NCBI GenBank assembly: GCA_027459845.1
Contig: DAIDGS010000077.1
Coordinates: forward strand, 1 to 38,212
Direction of reading: 5' to 3'
From: Vulcanimicrobiota bacterium
Lineage (GTDB): Bacteria > Vulcanimicrobiota > Vulcanimicrobiia > Vulcanimicrobiales > Vulcanimicrobiaceae
DNA: 38,212 bases
The position numbers and the translations under genes were made by a program. The notes under the pieces are model-generated. The model did not search any database. It saw only the letters and a list, made by a program, of their open reading frames with translations, and was not told the origin of the DNA. The first letter of the stretch is position 1. The number at the start of each line of letters is the position of its first letter. Below, one piece after another: positions 16,473 through 24,550 of the stretch.

Positions 16473-17212
16473 AACAGGAACACGCCATCAAACTGCGCGG
16501 GTTGGTAAAGCGCTACGGTGAGCGCACCGTGGTCAGCGGCGTCAGTGCCGAGGTCGGTACCGGCGAAGTCGTCGGCCTGCTCGGACCCAACGGCGCGGGC
16601 AAGACCACGACGTTCTACATGGTGGTCGGTCTGGTCAAGCCGGACGGGGGCAGCGTCGTCCTCGATCGCAGCGGAGTCGAGCTCGATCTGGCCAGCGAAC
16701 CGATGTACGAGCGCGCGCGCAACGGGATCGGGTACCTCGCCCAAGAGAACTCGATCTTTCGCAAGCTCTCGGTCGGCAATAACATTCGCCTCATCTGGGA
16801 ACAAAACGGGGTCGATCGGGGCGAGCAGGACCGCCGGCTGCCGGCGCTGCTCGAGGAGTTTGGCCTGCGCGCGTTCGTCGACGCACGCGGCGATAGCCTA
16901 TCGGGCGGCGAGCGGCGGCGCGTCGAAATCGCGCGCGCGATCGCTACCGAACCCTCGTTTCTCCTGCTCGACGAGCCGTTTACCGGCATCGATCCGATTG
17001 CGGTCGCCGACATTCAGGCGATGATCCGGCAACTGCGCGATCGCGGGTTGGGCGTCCTGATCACCGATCACCAGGTACGCGAGACGCTTGCCATCGTGGA
17101 CCGTGCTTACATCATGAACAACGGCCGCATCGAGGTCTCCGGCACTGCACAGGAGGTCCTGGATTCGCCGATCGCGCGGCAGTTCTACCTGGGCGAGGGC
17201 TTTCGGCTCTGA
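16469..17212 (+). CDS. lptB: LPS export ABC transporter ATP-binding protein LptB
   Basis: LptB is the cytoplasmic ATPase that powers LPS extraction with LptF and LptG. The 247-residue protein contains Walker A GPNGAGKTT (39-47), Q-loop Q92 in YLAQENSIF, signature LSGGE (144-148), Walker B FLLLDEP (164-170) and H-loop H201 in ITDHQVRETL. FTGIDPIAVADIQ and the C-terminal YLGEGFRL are characteristic of LptB rather than of generic ABC ATPases. The start overlaps the lptC stop by 4 bases. Its own stop overlaps the permease start by one base (TGATG), as expected for subunits made together. Confidence 0.97.
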   Translation: MKQEHAIKLRGLVKRYGERTVVSGVSAEVGTGEVVGLLGPNGAGKTTTFYMVVGLVKPDGGSVVLDRSGVELDLASEPMYERARNGIGYLAQENSIFRKLSVGNNIRLIWEQNGVDRGEQDRRLPALLEEFGLRAFVDARGDSLSGGERRRVEIARAIATEPSFLLLDEPFTGIDPIAVADIQAMIRQLRDRGLGVLITDHQVRETLAIVDRAYIMNNGRIEVSGTAQEVLDSPIARQFYLGEGFRL

Positions 17213-18324
17213 TGGGCACCCTGCGCCTGCCGATTCTCGATCGCTACATGCTCGCCGAGTTGGCGGGGCCCTTCGGGTTCGGACTGGCCGCCTTTACGAT
17301 GATCATCGCCGCCAACCAGATCCTGAACTTGGGACGACTGGTCAGCAACGATCACGCGCCGGTGCTCACGGCGGTGGCGCTGTTCGTATGGCAGTTGCCG
17401 AGCGAAATCGTCCTGGTCATTCCGATGGCCTGCCTGCTGGGAACGCTGCTGGCCATGCAGCGGCTCTCCGGCGACAGCGAGATCATCGCGATGAAGGCGG
17501 CCGGTATCGGCTTCGTGCGCATCATCGCGCCGCTGCTGGTGGCCGGGGTGATCATCTCGGTGCTCATGTACGCGCTGCAAGAAGGCTTGGTTCCCTACGC
17601 CAACGCGCGCGTCACCGCGATCGAGAACGCCGCGATCGATCACACCAGCGCCTTCAATCGCGATCTCACCGTGTTCGCGCCGCTACCCGGCGGGGGGCGC
17701 CAAGTCACCATCGCGACGGCCTACGAGCCCCACTCGCAGGCGTTGCTGCACGTCACCCTCGTCCAGTACGACCGCAACAACGTCCCGACGCAAATCGTCT
17801 TTGCGGACCGGGCCGAGTTCTTCGCCGACCGCTGGACCCTTCAAAACTCCAGCGTCTATCGCTTCAATCCCGACGGGACGACCGTCTCCGAGCCGGCCGT
17901 CCCCGAGCAGCAGGTGCGCATCGGGGAAAACCCCACCGACATCATGAAACGAATCAGCAACGACGACCCCGAAACCATGAGCCGGGCTCAGATCGCGGCG
18001 ATCATCCGAACCGGTCAGTTGACGGAGAACGAGTTGCGCAAGTACGTCACGACGTACCAGGAGAAGCTAGCCCAACCGCTGGCGTGTTTCGTGTTTATCC
18101 TGATCGCCATTCCCTTTGGAATGCGCGCCCTGCGCGGCGGCGGCAATACCAGCTTGGGCTTTGGGCTGGCCGTGCTGATCATCTTCGTCTACTACGTCGT
18201 CATGACGATTTGTTCGTACATCAGTGAGGCATATCTTCCGCTCGCCTGGTTGTGGGCATGGATGCCCAACATCATCTTCACCGCGATCGGCGCGCAACGC
18301 TTGCGGGAGGTGGCGGCAACGTGA
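17212..18324 (+). CDS. LPS export permease, LptF/LptG (YjgP/YjgQ) family
   Basis: A 370-residue member of the YjgP/YjgQ family. It begins LRLPILDRYMLAELAGPFGF, the typical N-terminus, followed by three hydrophobic helices, including IVLVIPMACLLGTLLAMQRL. A periplasmic beta-rich domain (about 120-260) follows, then three more helices with IAIPFGMRALRGGGNTSLGF and SYISEAYLPLAWLWAWMPN. FGMR and LPxxxAWxPN-type stretches are conserved in LptF/G. Proteobacteria use two different permeases; only one gene is present here, so the transporter may be a homodimer or the partner may be elsewhere. The stop overlaps the next start. Confidence 0.92.
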   Translation: MGTLRLPILDRYMLAELAGPFGFGLAAFTMIIAANQILNLGRLVSNDHAPVLTAVALFVWQLPSEIVLVIPMACLLGTLLAMQRLSGDSEIIAMKAAGIGFVRIIAPLLVAGVIISVLMYALQEGLVPYANARVTAIENAAIDHTSAFNRDLTVFAPLPGGGRQVTIATAYEPHSQALLHVTLVQYDRNNVPTQIVFADRAEFFADRWTLQNSSVYRFNPDGTTVSEPAVPEQQVRIGENPTDIMKRISNDDPETMSRAQIAAIIRTGQLTENELRKYVTTYQEKLAQPLACFVFILIAIPFGMRALRGGGNTSLGFGLAVLIIFVYYVVMTICSYISEAYLPLAWLWAWMPNIIFTAIGAQRLREVAAT

Positions 18325-19265
18325 ACTTCGCCGAAATCGCCCGCGGAATCGGCAACGTCCTGTTGGTCATGCTGCTGGCCGGCGTCGTGGCGTACGTCGG
18401 CGATCGGGTGGGCCATCAAGTGGGCCGCCGGCGGCTCTCGATCTTCAACATTCGTCCGCGTTACACGTCGACGATCGTCGCGATCGCGACCGGCGTGGTG
18501 ATCGCCTTGGTCGTCACGCTGGTTGCGATCTTCGCGTCGCACGAGGTCAAGACGGCGTTCTTCCAACTGAGCTCGATCAACGCCCAGATCGACCGCCTGC
18601 AGGCCAAAGAGCGCATGCTCGAGGCGAAGGTGAACAACGGGCATCTGGTGGTTCCGGTCGATGCTCTCATGGTTCCCTACGCGCGGATCATTTCGCGCAA
18701 CAGCACGGCCGCCTCGCGCTTTGCCACGATTCAGGACTATTACGCAAACGCCGTTCGCTACGTCAACGCCATGTATCCGCGCCTCGGGTTGCGACCCTAC
18801 GAAAGCCCGCCCGACATCGACAAGAAGCTCCACACGCTCGCCAACGACATCTCGACCAACGCGCAGCAGTCGCAAGCCAATATCATGCTCAGCGTGACGT
18901 CGGATCAAAATCTCTTTCAGAACGATCAGATTCACTTCGAACTCAACGCGATTCCCGACGTGCGCTTTTTCCAAAAGGGGCAGGCGATCTTCACTTTGCG
19001 AATTCCGGGTGCGAGCGGGGTCAGTGCGGCCAACGCGGTCGGTCAGTTGGAAGGCGCGGTGTCGGCGGTCGCGCGTAAAATGAACATCCCCGAGTATCTG
19101 GCCGGCAGCGTCACGGCCGAGCAACTGCTGCCCGGTGCCGGCGAGATGCAGCGGATGCTCGCCAAGAAGGGGACGTTCTTGCTCACCGCCTACGCTGCCG
19201 AGGACGTCTACCCACACCTGGGCGGCATCCCGATCGACATCGCGCTGACGCCGCAGCCGCAGTGA
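18321..19265 (+). CDS. DUF3084-family membrane-anchored coiled-coil protein
   Basis: A 314-residue protein starting at GTG (GTGA overlap). Two hydrophobic segments near the N-terminus (about 10-27 and 52-74) flank a cytoplasmic loop with AYVGDRVGHQVGRRRLSIFN and IRPRYTSTIVAIATG, a pattern I recognise from DUF3084 proteins, best known in cyanobacteria. A short coiled coil follows (LSSINAQIDRLQAKERMLEA), then a large, probably periplasmic, domain. The biochemical role is unknown. Its position directly behind lptB-lptF/G and ahead of a RuvC-like gene suggests an envelope-related task, but that is inference. Confidence 0.75.
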   Translation: MNFAEIARGIGNVLLVMLLAGVVAYVGDRVGHQVGRRRLSIFNIRPRYTSTIVAIATGVVIALVVTLVAIFASHEVKTAFFQLSSINAQIDRLQAKERMLEAKVNNGHLVVPVDALMVPYARIISRNSTAASRFATIQDYYANAVRYVNAMYPRLGLRPYESPPDIDKKLHTLANDISTNAQQSQANIMLSVTSDQNLFQNDQIHFELNAIPDVRFFQKGQAIFTLRIPGASGVSAANAVGQLEGAVSAVARKMNIPEYLAGSVTAEQLLPGAGEMQRMLAKKGTFLLTAYAAEDVYPHLGGIPIDIALTPQPQ

Positions 19266-19687
19266 CGCGGGTCGCGGTCCTGGGCGTCGATCCGGGCCGG
19301 GTCAAGGCGGGGTACGCGCTGGTCGGCGCCGACGGCGCCGTCCTCGTTCAGGGCATCGTGCCGGTCGAGGCGCTACTCGAGCGGCTCCGGGCAATCGTCG
19401 CCGCGCATCGGGTCGACCTGGTCGCGCTCGGGAGCGGAACCGGCGACCCGGCTCTGCTCGAACGGCTGCAGGCGCTCGAGCGGCCGGTGCACGTCGTGGA
19501 CGAGCGCGAGACCACGCGCTATGCCCGTCGGCTCTACTTCGACGAGCACCCCCCGCGCGGTTGGCGCCGGTTGCTGCCGCGTGGCCTGCAGGTGCCGCCC
19601 CGACCGATCGACGACTATGCCGCCGTCCTGATCGCACGCCGCCTGCTCGCGGCGCAGGGCGGTCCCGGTGCGGACGCGTCCCTGTAA
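19262..19687 (+). CDS. Small RuvC/YqgF-like RNase H-fold protein
   Basis: A 141-residue protein starting at GTG (GTGA overlap with the DUF3084 gene). The first strand, RVAVLGVDPGRVKAGYALVG, carries the Asp-x-Gly motif of RuvC/YqgF nucleases (D10). VDLVALGSGTGD matches the second strand with its G-x-G-T loop. VVDERETTRYARRLYF gives an acidic residue (E81 or E83), and PIDDYAAVLIARRLL ends with the last acidic position (D117/D118). These fit an RNase H-like active site. It is too short and divergent to be standard RuvC and lies away from ruvA/ruvB, so a Holliday-junction role is not assured; a YqgF-like nuclease role is equally possible. Confidence 0.72.
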   Translation: MTRVAVLGVDPGRVKAGYALVGADGAVLVQGIVPVEALLERLRAIVAAHRVDLVALGSGTGDPALLERLQALERPVHVVDERETTRYARRLYFDEHPPRGWRRLLPRGLQVPPRPIDDYAAVLIARRLLAAQGGPGADASL

Positions 19688-19751
19688 CCTCCGCCGCTCG
19701 GAGCCGATAGTAGAAGAGCGTCCGCCCTATTTCGCGGGCCGGCAGCCCTTC

Positions 19752-19758
19752 GGAGGAG
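19752..19758 (+). promoter_or_regulatory. Strong Shine-Dalgarno site before the gene at 19761
   Basis: GGAGGAG lies just upstream of the ATG at 19761 and decides that start over earlier in-frame codons. It is stronger than almost any other site in the window, where most starts depend on overlap with the preceding gene. CCTCCG at 19688-19693 is complementary to CGGAGG at 19751-19756, so a leader fold could mask it; this is only a six-base match. Confidence 0.6.
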
Positions 19759-19760
19759 TC

Positions 19761-20867
19761 ATGCGTCCGATCCTCGGCGTCGCATTCGCAACGGTGCTTG
19801 CATTGGCACCGCTCTATGCCGCCGCCGCGCCACAGGAACCGTACGACTTCGGGCCGGCCCTCGTTCGCGGGGTCTTCGGTGAGACCGGCGATGCTGCCGC
19901 ATCGCGTGCGGCGCTGCGCGGGCAGCCGTGGGGTGAGTCGCCGCTCCGGGCCTCCGCGATCGATCGACCGCTGGCGCTCGCCTTCGCCGTTCCCGAATCG
20001 CAGGGGGCCGCGACGGTCGGATTCACGGTCGCCGCGCCCACGCCGCTGCTCTTCGCGCGGCCGATCGCCTGGGTGCTGGCGCGGCCCGTGCCGGTGCGCG
20101 CGGCGCATTTCGCGATCCCGGCGGTCGTTCTGCCGCGGGCGCTCGTGACGACCTCGATCGCACGGATCGCACCCAGCGCCGCGTACGTCGCGCCGAACGT
20201 GCGCGTCTCGGCGCAGCCGGGCGGCACGGTCGCGATGGACCTCCACGCAACCACCGCGTTTGCCGCCTCACCGTCGCTGGTGTCGACGGTCGTGGTTCCG
20301 CTCTCGCTCCACGTCGGTCGCCTGCAACTTCAAGGCGACGTCGAAGGCGCCGGAAAGGCGGTGCAGCGGCCGGTGCAAGGCTTGAGCGATCAAGGCTACG
20401 ATGCCGGTGCGAACTTCGGCGTCGAGGCCGGCGGTCGGCGCGTCGCGGTCAACGTCTCAAGCAGTTACGAACGCTTGATGCGCGACGACACGACCGCCTA
20501 TGCACCGGCCGCCCCGCTCGATGCCGGTGCATGGCCGATCGGCGGCGACGCCTTGCCGGTGGTCCTGAACTACGCGGACATGAGCAAGCTCGCGATCGGT
20601 GCGAACGTCGCGGTTCCGGTGACGCACGTGCTCACCTTGAACCTGAACTACCGTGCGCAGCGCCTGATGGGCGGGTACGGCTTGCCGGGGCTCGACAACG
20701 TCGACGCCAACGACAGCTGGTATGGGGGAAACCTTACGCTGGCGATACCGCGCTGGTCCAGCTCGGTATCGTTGACCGCGCAGCAGTATCACTACCAGGA
20801 CAATTTGCTTCCGGCCAATACGTTTTCGGACACGCGCGGAAACGTGAACTTCACGGTGAAGTTCTAG
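19761..20867 (+). CDS. Predicted outer-membrane beta-barrel protein, function unknown
   Basis: A 368-residue protein with a clear Sec signal peptide (MRPILGVAFATVLALAPLYA, probably cut near AAA|AP). The rest alternates polar and hydrophobic residues in short strands, for example LVSTVVVPLSLHVGRLQLQG, LTLNLNYRAQRLMGGYG and SSVSLTAQQYHYQDN. The chain ends VNFTVKF with a C-terminal Phe, the usual signal for BamA-dependent insertion. I recognise no specific family. Its 73-base upstream gap and strong ribosome-binding site suggest an independent transcript start after the lpt operon. It may be a porin-like or structural outer-membrane protein. Confidence 0.65.
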   Translation: MRPILGVAFATVLALAPLYAAAAPQEPYDFGPALVRGVFGETGDAAASRAALRGQPWGESPLRASAIDRPLALAFAVPESQGAATVGFTVAAPTPLLFARPIAWVLARPVPVRAAHFAIPAVVLPRALVTTSIARIAPSAAYVAPNVRVSAQPGGTVAMDLHATTAFAASPSLVSTVVVPLSLHVGRLQLQGDVEGAGKAVQRPVQGLSDQGYDAGANFGVEAGGRRVAVNVSSSYERLMRDDTTAYAPAAPLDAGAWPIGGDALPVVLNYADMSKLAIGANVAVPVTHVLTLNLNYRAQRLMGGYGLPGLDNVDANDSWYGGNLTLAIPRWSSSVSLTAQQYHYQDNLLPANTFSDTRGNVNFTVKF

Positions 20868-20871
20868 GAGG
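20866..20871 (+). promoter_or_regulatory. AGGAGG Shine-Dalgarno supporting the TTG start at 20884
   Basis: A perfect AGGAGG overlaps the stop codon of the upstream gene. It lies 12 bases before the TTG at 20884, longer than ideal. It supports TTG initiation because no ATG lies near; a GTG at 20899 is in frame but too far away. Confidence 0.5.
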
Positions 20872-20883
20872 TCGGAAGCCCCT

Positions 20884-21756
20884 TTGCGTCGGTCGGGAGT
20901 GCTGCGTTGGGCTGCGACGGCGGTAGCCGTCGCGGTTGCGATCGTGTTTGGAACGATCCAAGCGGCGTCGTTTGCGCTGAATGCCTCGGCCGCGGTCCCC
21001 GGCGCGTTACCACGGCGCGTTCCGATCGCTTTTGGGCTGCGCGTCTACCGCGCGCTGGCGCGCGTCGCGCCGGCACCCTACGTCGAGACCACGCTGGCGC
21101 GCTACGCGCTCGCGCGCGGGCGGCTCGATGCCGCCGAAGCGCACGCCGCGCTGCTGCCGCCGACGCCGGTACGCGACGCACTGCTGGCCGACATCGCGCG
21201 CGCGCGCGGGCAAGCCGCGCTCGCGCTGGAGTACGATCTCGCCGCTCCCGATGCCGGCGCGGTCCAGCGCGCAGCCGATGCGCTTGCGATGCGCGATCCG
21301 CGGGCGGCCTACCGGCTCGAAGCCGAACTGGCCGTGCGGCTGATGCGCTTGGCGACGCATCCCGACGAACTCGCCGGCGCGTACTGGCGGATGGGCGTCG
21401 ACGCGAATCGGGTTGCGACCCGCGCGCACGTCGCGTCCGAACGGCGGCGCTGGTCGATGCGGGCATTGCGCCGCTTTGACGCCGCCACGGCGCTCGCGCC
21501 GCTCGACGGCAAGTACCTGCTGGCGCAAGCCAATCAGGCGGTCGCGCTCGGTAAGCTGGACGACGCGCGGCGCGCGTTCGCGCAGGCGCTTGCGGCCGAT
21601 CCGGCCAGCGCCGATGCCCTGGCCGGCCTCGGCGTGGTCGCGCTGCGACGCGGCGACCGCGCGCGCGCGCAACGCAGCTTGCGCGCCGCCCGGCGGCTCG
21701 ATCCGCGTTCGGGCATGGTGCGCGCGCTGGAGCGCGATCTGCGGACGCCGCCGTGA
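20884..21756 (+). CDS. N-terminally anchored tetratricopeptide-repeat protein
   Basis: A 290-residue protein with a TTG start. A hydrophobic stretch at about residues 8-30 (VLRWAATAVAVAVAIVFGTI) looks like a signal anchor. The rest is Ala/Arg-rich helical repeat. The clearest TPR units are in the last third: YLLAQANQAVALGKLDDARR followed by ALAADPASADALAGLGVVAL and a third partial repeat. TPR proteins act as scaffolds for protein assembly. It overlaps the following glycosyltransferase start by 4 bases, so the two are probably co-translated and may work in the same envelope or polysaccharide process. A precise role cannot be named. Confidence 0.75.
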   Translation: MRRSGVLRWAATAVAVAVAIVFGTIQAASFALNASAAVPGALPRRVPIAFGLRVYRALARVAPAPYVETTLARYALARGRLDAAEAHAALLPPTPVRDALLADIARARGQAALALEYDLAAPDAGAVQRAADALAMRDPRAAYRLEAELAVRLMRLATHPDELAGAYWRMGVDANRVATRAHVASERRRWSMRALRRFDAATALAPLDGKYLLAQANQAVALGKLDDARRAFAQALAADPASADALAGLGVVALRRGDRARAQRSLRAARRLDPRSGMVRALERDLRTPP

Positions 21757-22805
21757 GAGTCGCGCTCGACGCGCAGTTGACGGTCGGAACGCCGACCGGA
21801 ATCGGCGAGTACGTTCGCGGATTGGGCGAAGCGCTGCGCCGCGAGGGCGTGGATGCCGTCGAGCTGTGCGATCCCGAGCTCGACCCGTGGCGCTTCGATC
21901 GTCGCGTCTACTGGGATCAGGTGCGCCTCCCGCAGTGCGCGCGCCAGTGTCGAGCCGCCGTGCTGCACTGCACGGCGGGCACCGTGCCCTTCGTACTCAA
22001 TCTTCCCTTCGTCGTCACCGTGCACGACGTGGCCTGGTTTCGCGTGCAGTCGCATACCCGCCCGTACGCGCGCATGTACTTCGGGCGATTCGCCCTAGAG
22101 CGCTATCGCAAGGCCGCGGCGCTGGTCGTCGACTCGGAGTTTTCCCGCGGCGAGCTGCTCGACGTCATGGGCAGCTTCGCGCCGGAACGCACCCACGTGA
22201 TCTATCCGGGCGTGGCGGCCGACTTCGGTGCGCTCGACGGACGCGCATCCGACGGGCGAACCATTTTGGCGGTCGGGACGATCGAGCGGCGCAAGAATCT
22301 CGAAGTGCTCATTCGCGCGTTGCCCGCGCTTCCGGACGCGCGGATCGTCGCGATCGGACCGCCGACCGCCTATCAACGCGAGTGCAGCGCACTCGCGCAG
22401 GCGCTCGGCGTCGGCGAGCGCGTTGCGTTTCTCGGCTACGTCGAACGCGCGACGCTGCTGGCGGCCTATGCGACCTGCGCGGTCGTGGCCGTTCCATCGC
22501 GCTACGAAGGCTTCGGCTATGCGGCCGCGCAGGCGCTCGCCGCGGGAGTGCCGTGCGTCGTCTCCGATCGCTCGTCGCTGCCCGAGGTGGTGGGATCCGA
22601 CGCGCCGCAGGTCGCGGTCGACGACGTCGCCGGCTGGGTCGAGAGACTGAGCGCCGCGCTGCGCGGCGAGGGCGAAGCGCGCGCACGCGCGGCGCGCGCG
22701 CACGCGCGCGAACGATTCGGATGGCAAAGCGCGGCGCGCGCCATGCGCGACGTCTACGACGCCGCGGTGGGAAATGCGGCCGCGCCGCGCGCGGCGCGCG
22801 GCTAG
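21753..22805 (+). CDS. GT4-family glycosyltransferase
   Basis: A 350-residue GT-B glycosyltransferase. The N-terminal half begins RVALDAQLTVGTPTGIGEYV, with the Gly-rich loop typical of GT4 mannosyl/glucosyltransferases. The C-terminal half has the donor-binding pattern: ILAVGTIERRKNLEVLIRAL, VAFLGYVERATLLAAYA, VVAVPSRYEGFGYAAAQALA (E-x7-E-type region) and GVPCVVSDRSSLPEVVG. It probably transfers a hexose from a nucleotide sugar to a polysaccharide or lipid acceptor at the cytoplasmic face of the inner membrane. The start (GTGA) overlaps the TPR gene. The stop overlaps the stop of the convergent gene on the other strand by a few bases, so there is no room for a separate terminator. Confidence 0.88.
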   Translation: MRVALDAQLTVGTPTGIGEYVRGLGEALRREGVDAVELCDPELDPWRFDRRVYWDQVRLPQCARQCRAAVLHCTAGTVPFVLNLPFVVTVHDVAWFRVQSHTRPYARMYFGRFALERYRKAAALVVDSEFSRGELLDVMGSFAPERTHVIYPGVAADFGALDGRASDGRTILAVGTIERRKNLEVLIRALPALPDARIVAIGPPTAYQRECSALAQALGVGERVAFLGYVERATLLAAYATCAVVAVPSRYEGFGYAAAQALAAGVPCVVSDRSSLPEVVGSDAPQVAVDDVAGWVERLSAALRGEGEARARAARAHARERFGWQSAARAMRDVYDAAVGNAAAPRAARG

Positions 22806-24550
22806 TAGACCGGCGAGCCGCTTCCGCCCGGCGGAACGCTGCCGTCGTCGGGAGCGAAGATGAGCTTGAGCGGATAGCTCGAGCCGGCTTCGGGCATGGT
22901 GACGATCGTCACGCGCACGAAACCGTGCGCCGGGACGACGTATTGGCGCACTTTGTAGCGCGAGAACGGCGGAACTTGGTGGGACTGCACCAGCACGCCG
23001 TCAATCAGGTAGGTTCCGGTCGCGTACCCACCTCGCGGGTTTTCGTAGATCGCGACCGCCTGCGGCGAGCTCAGTGGGTTCTCGATCGTGACGACGAACG
23101 ATTCCAGGACGCCGTAGTCGCCCGAAAGCGCGTGGCCGCGCAGCCGGTTGGGTAACGGAATTTGCCCGATCGGAAGCTCCAGATAGCGGTCGGTGACGTT
23201 CCACGAACTGGCGTAGTGGAACTCGGGAATCGGATAGATGCCGCGCGCGTGCCGGTGGGTGCCAGCGAGCAGTCCATCGCTGTGCGGTGGGGTATTGGGA
23301 TCGTCGCTGGCGTTCTGCGCGAAGAGCGTGAGATGAATGCCCGATCCCGAGAGAAGCCGCAACTGCAGCAGGTTGCAGACGATCGCGTCGGTGGGAAGGT
23401 CCTGTTCGACCAAGTTGAGCGATCCGTGCGCCGGAATAGTGACCAGGCTGCCCTGATTCTGCACCACGTCGACCAAAAACGTCTTGGTGGCGGTGTGTCC
23501 GGCTTCCATTTCGTTGGGCGTCGGGCCGCCGCGGCCGCTGATGAACTGCACGAGCGCGGGTTCCGGCGAGCGGTTTTCCGCACGCAGCACGATCCGGCGG
23601 TTCGGCTGTCCGGGTGGATTGTAGTGAAAGTAGAGAAAGCGCGAGGGTTGTTCGGAGGTCAGGTCGCTCGCGAAGAGCACGCCGTTTACGGTCAACTTCT
23701 CCGGAAAGTCGCTGACCATCAGTGAAGCCGGCGAAATGCGCGGCACGGCGACGTTCTCGACGGTGACGGCGACGGTCGCGTCGACTTCGAAGTAGGCCGT
23801 CCCCTGCAGGAGCACCGGGACGTTCAAGGTCGCGACGCGATCCTGATCGAGGGTGCCTTCGAACGGGATCGCGTCGTCGTCCAGGACGAGCTGTGCGCCC
23901 GGTTGCAGGGTCACGGCCCGGCGAATCGCACGCGCTACCTGCAGCCGCACGAAGTCAGCCGAGGCGGGATCTCCGGTCAGCGCGACGCGTACGGCGGGCG
24001 GAACGCTGCCGGCGAGAAACGCCACCTGCACCGGCACCGTTGCCTGGAGTCCGCGTCCGTCGGTGACGGTGACCGAGGTGGTGCCGGGTTGTCGGCCGGT
24101 CAGGTAAATGGACTGCTCGCTGGTGCCGACCGCCACGCCGACGACCTGCGGATTCGCGGCCACGGCGGTGATCGCACCGAGCGTCGACTGCACGCTGATG
24201 CGCTCGGTCGCGCCGACCGCGACCTGGGCCGAGACGGGCTGGACCACGATCGGCGGGAGGGTCGGCGTCGGCGTCGGGACCGGTGCCGCCGTCGGCGACG
24301 GCGCGACGCTGCCGGGTGACGGCGGAGCGGTACTGCCCGGCGACGGCGGCGTGGCGCCGGCCGGGGTCGCCGCACTCGGTGCGGTCGCCGGTGCCGGCGT
24401 CAGCGCCGAAGGCGCGGCGGGTGGCGCAGGTGATGCCACGCTCGGTGCAGTCGGGTGTTGCGGCGGCGCGACCGCCTGGCGTGCCGCGGCCACGCCGGTC
24501 GCCATGACCAGCGCCACCAGCACGCCCGTCAGGCGTTGGCCGACGTTCAA
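22802..24550 (-). CDS. Secreted proline-rich protein with pilus/secretin-type N-terminal domain, function unknown
   Basis: A 582-residue protein with a signal peptide (TGVLVALVMATGVAA) followed by a linker of about 73 residues made almost entirely of Pro, Ala, Thr and Ser. Residues ~103-178 have the small beta domain seen at the N-terminus of CpaC/RcpA-like pilus secretins, with VAVGATERISVQSTLGAITA and YLTGRQPGTTSVTVTDGRGL. No secretin domain follows. Instead there are about 400 residues of beta-rich sequence with no family I recognise, ending in GSVPPGGSGSPVY. The TTG start overlaps the recQ stop (TTGA), so it is translated behind recQ, an odd partner. A surface or periplasmic structural role is plausible but unproven. 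Confidence 0.7.
   Translation of the reverse strand: MNVGQRLTGVLVALVMATGVAAARQAVAPPQHPTAPSVASPAPPAAPSALTPAPATAPSAATPAGATPPSPGSTAPPSPGSVAPSPTAAPVPTPTPTLPPIVVQPVSAQVAVGATERISVQSTLGAITAVAANPQVVGVAVGTSEQSIYLTGRQPGTTSVTVTDGRGLQATVPVQVAFLAGSVPPAVRVALTGDPASADFVRLQVARAIRRAVTLQPGAQLVLDDDAIPFEGTLDQDRVATLNVPVLLQGTAYFEVDATVAVTVENVAVPRISPASLMVSDFPEKLTVNGVLFASDLTSEQPSRFLYFHYNPPGQPNRRIVLRAENRSPEPALVQFISGRGGPTPNEMEAGHTATKTFLVDVVQNQGSLVTIPAHGSLNLVEQDLPTDAIVCNLLQLRLLSGSGIHLTLFAQNASDDPNTPPHSDGLLAGTHRHARGIYPIPEFHYASSWNVTDRYLELPIGQIPLPNRLRGHALSGDYGVLESFVVTIENPLSSPQAVAIYENPRGGYATGTYLIDGVLVQSHQVPPFSRYKVRQYVVPAHGFVRVTIVTMPEAGSSYPLKLIFAPDDGSVPPGGSGSPVY
24251..24469 (-). repeat. Low-complexity Pro/Ala/Ser/Thr linker coding repeat
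   Basis: Codes residues ~28-100 of the gene at 22802-24550. It includes imperfect repeats of the type GATPPSPGS / GSTAPPSPGS / GSVAPSP and a final PTPTPTLPP. Such linkers usually span the periplasm or peptidoglycan. Confidence 0.7.

Noticed and set aside
24251-24469. CRISPR or tandem-repeat array
   Set aside because: The repetitive DNA is a coding Pro/Ala/Ser/Thr linker with irregular units and no spacers.
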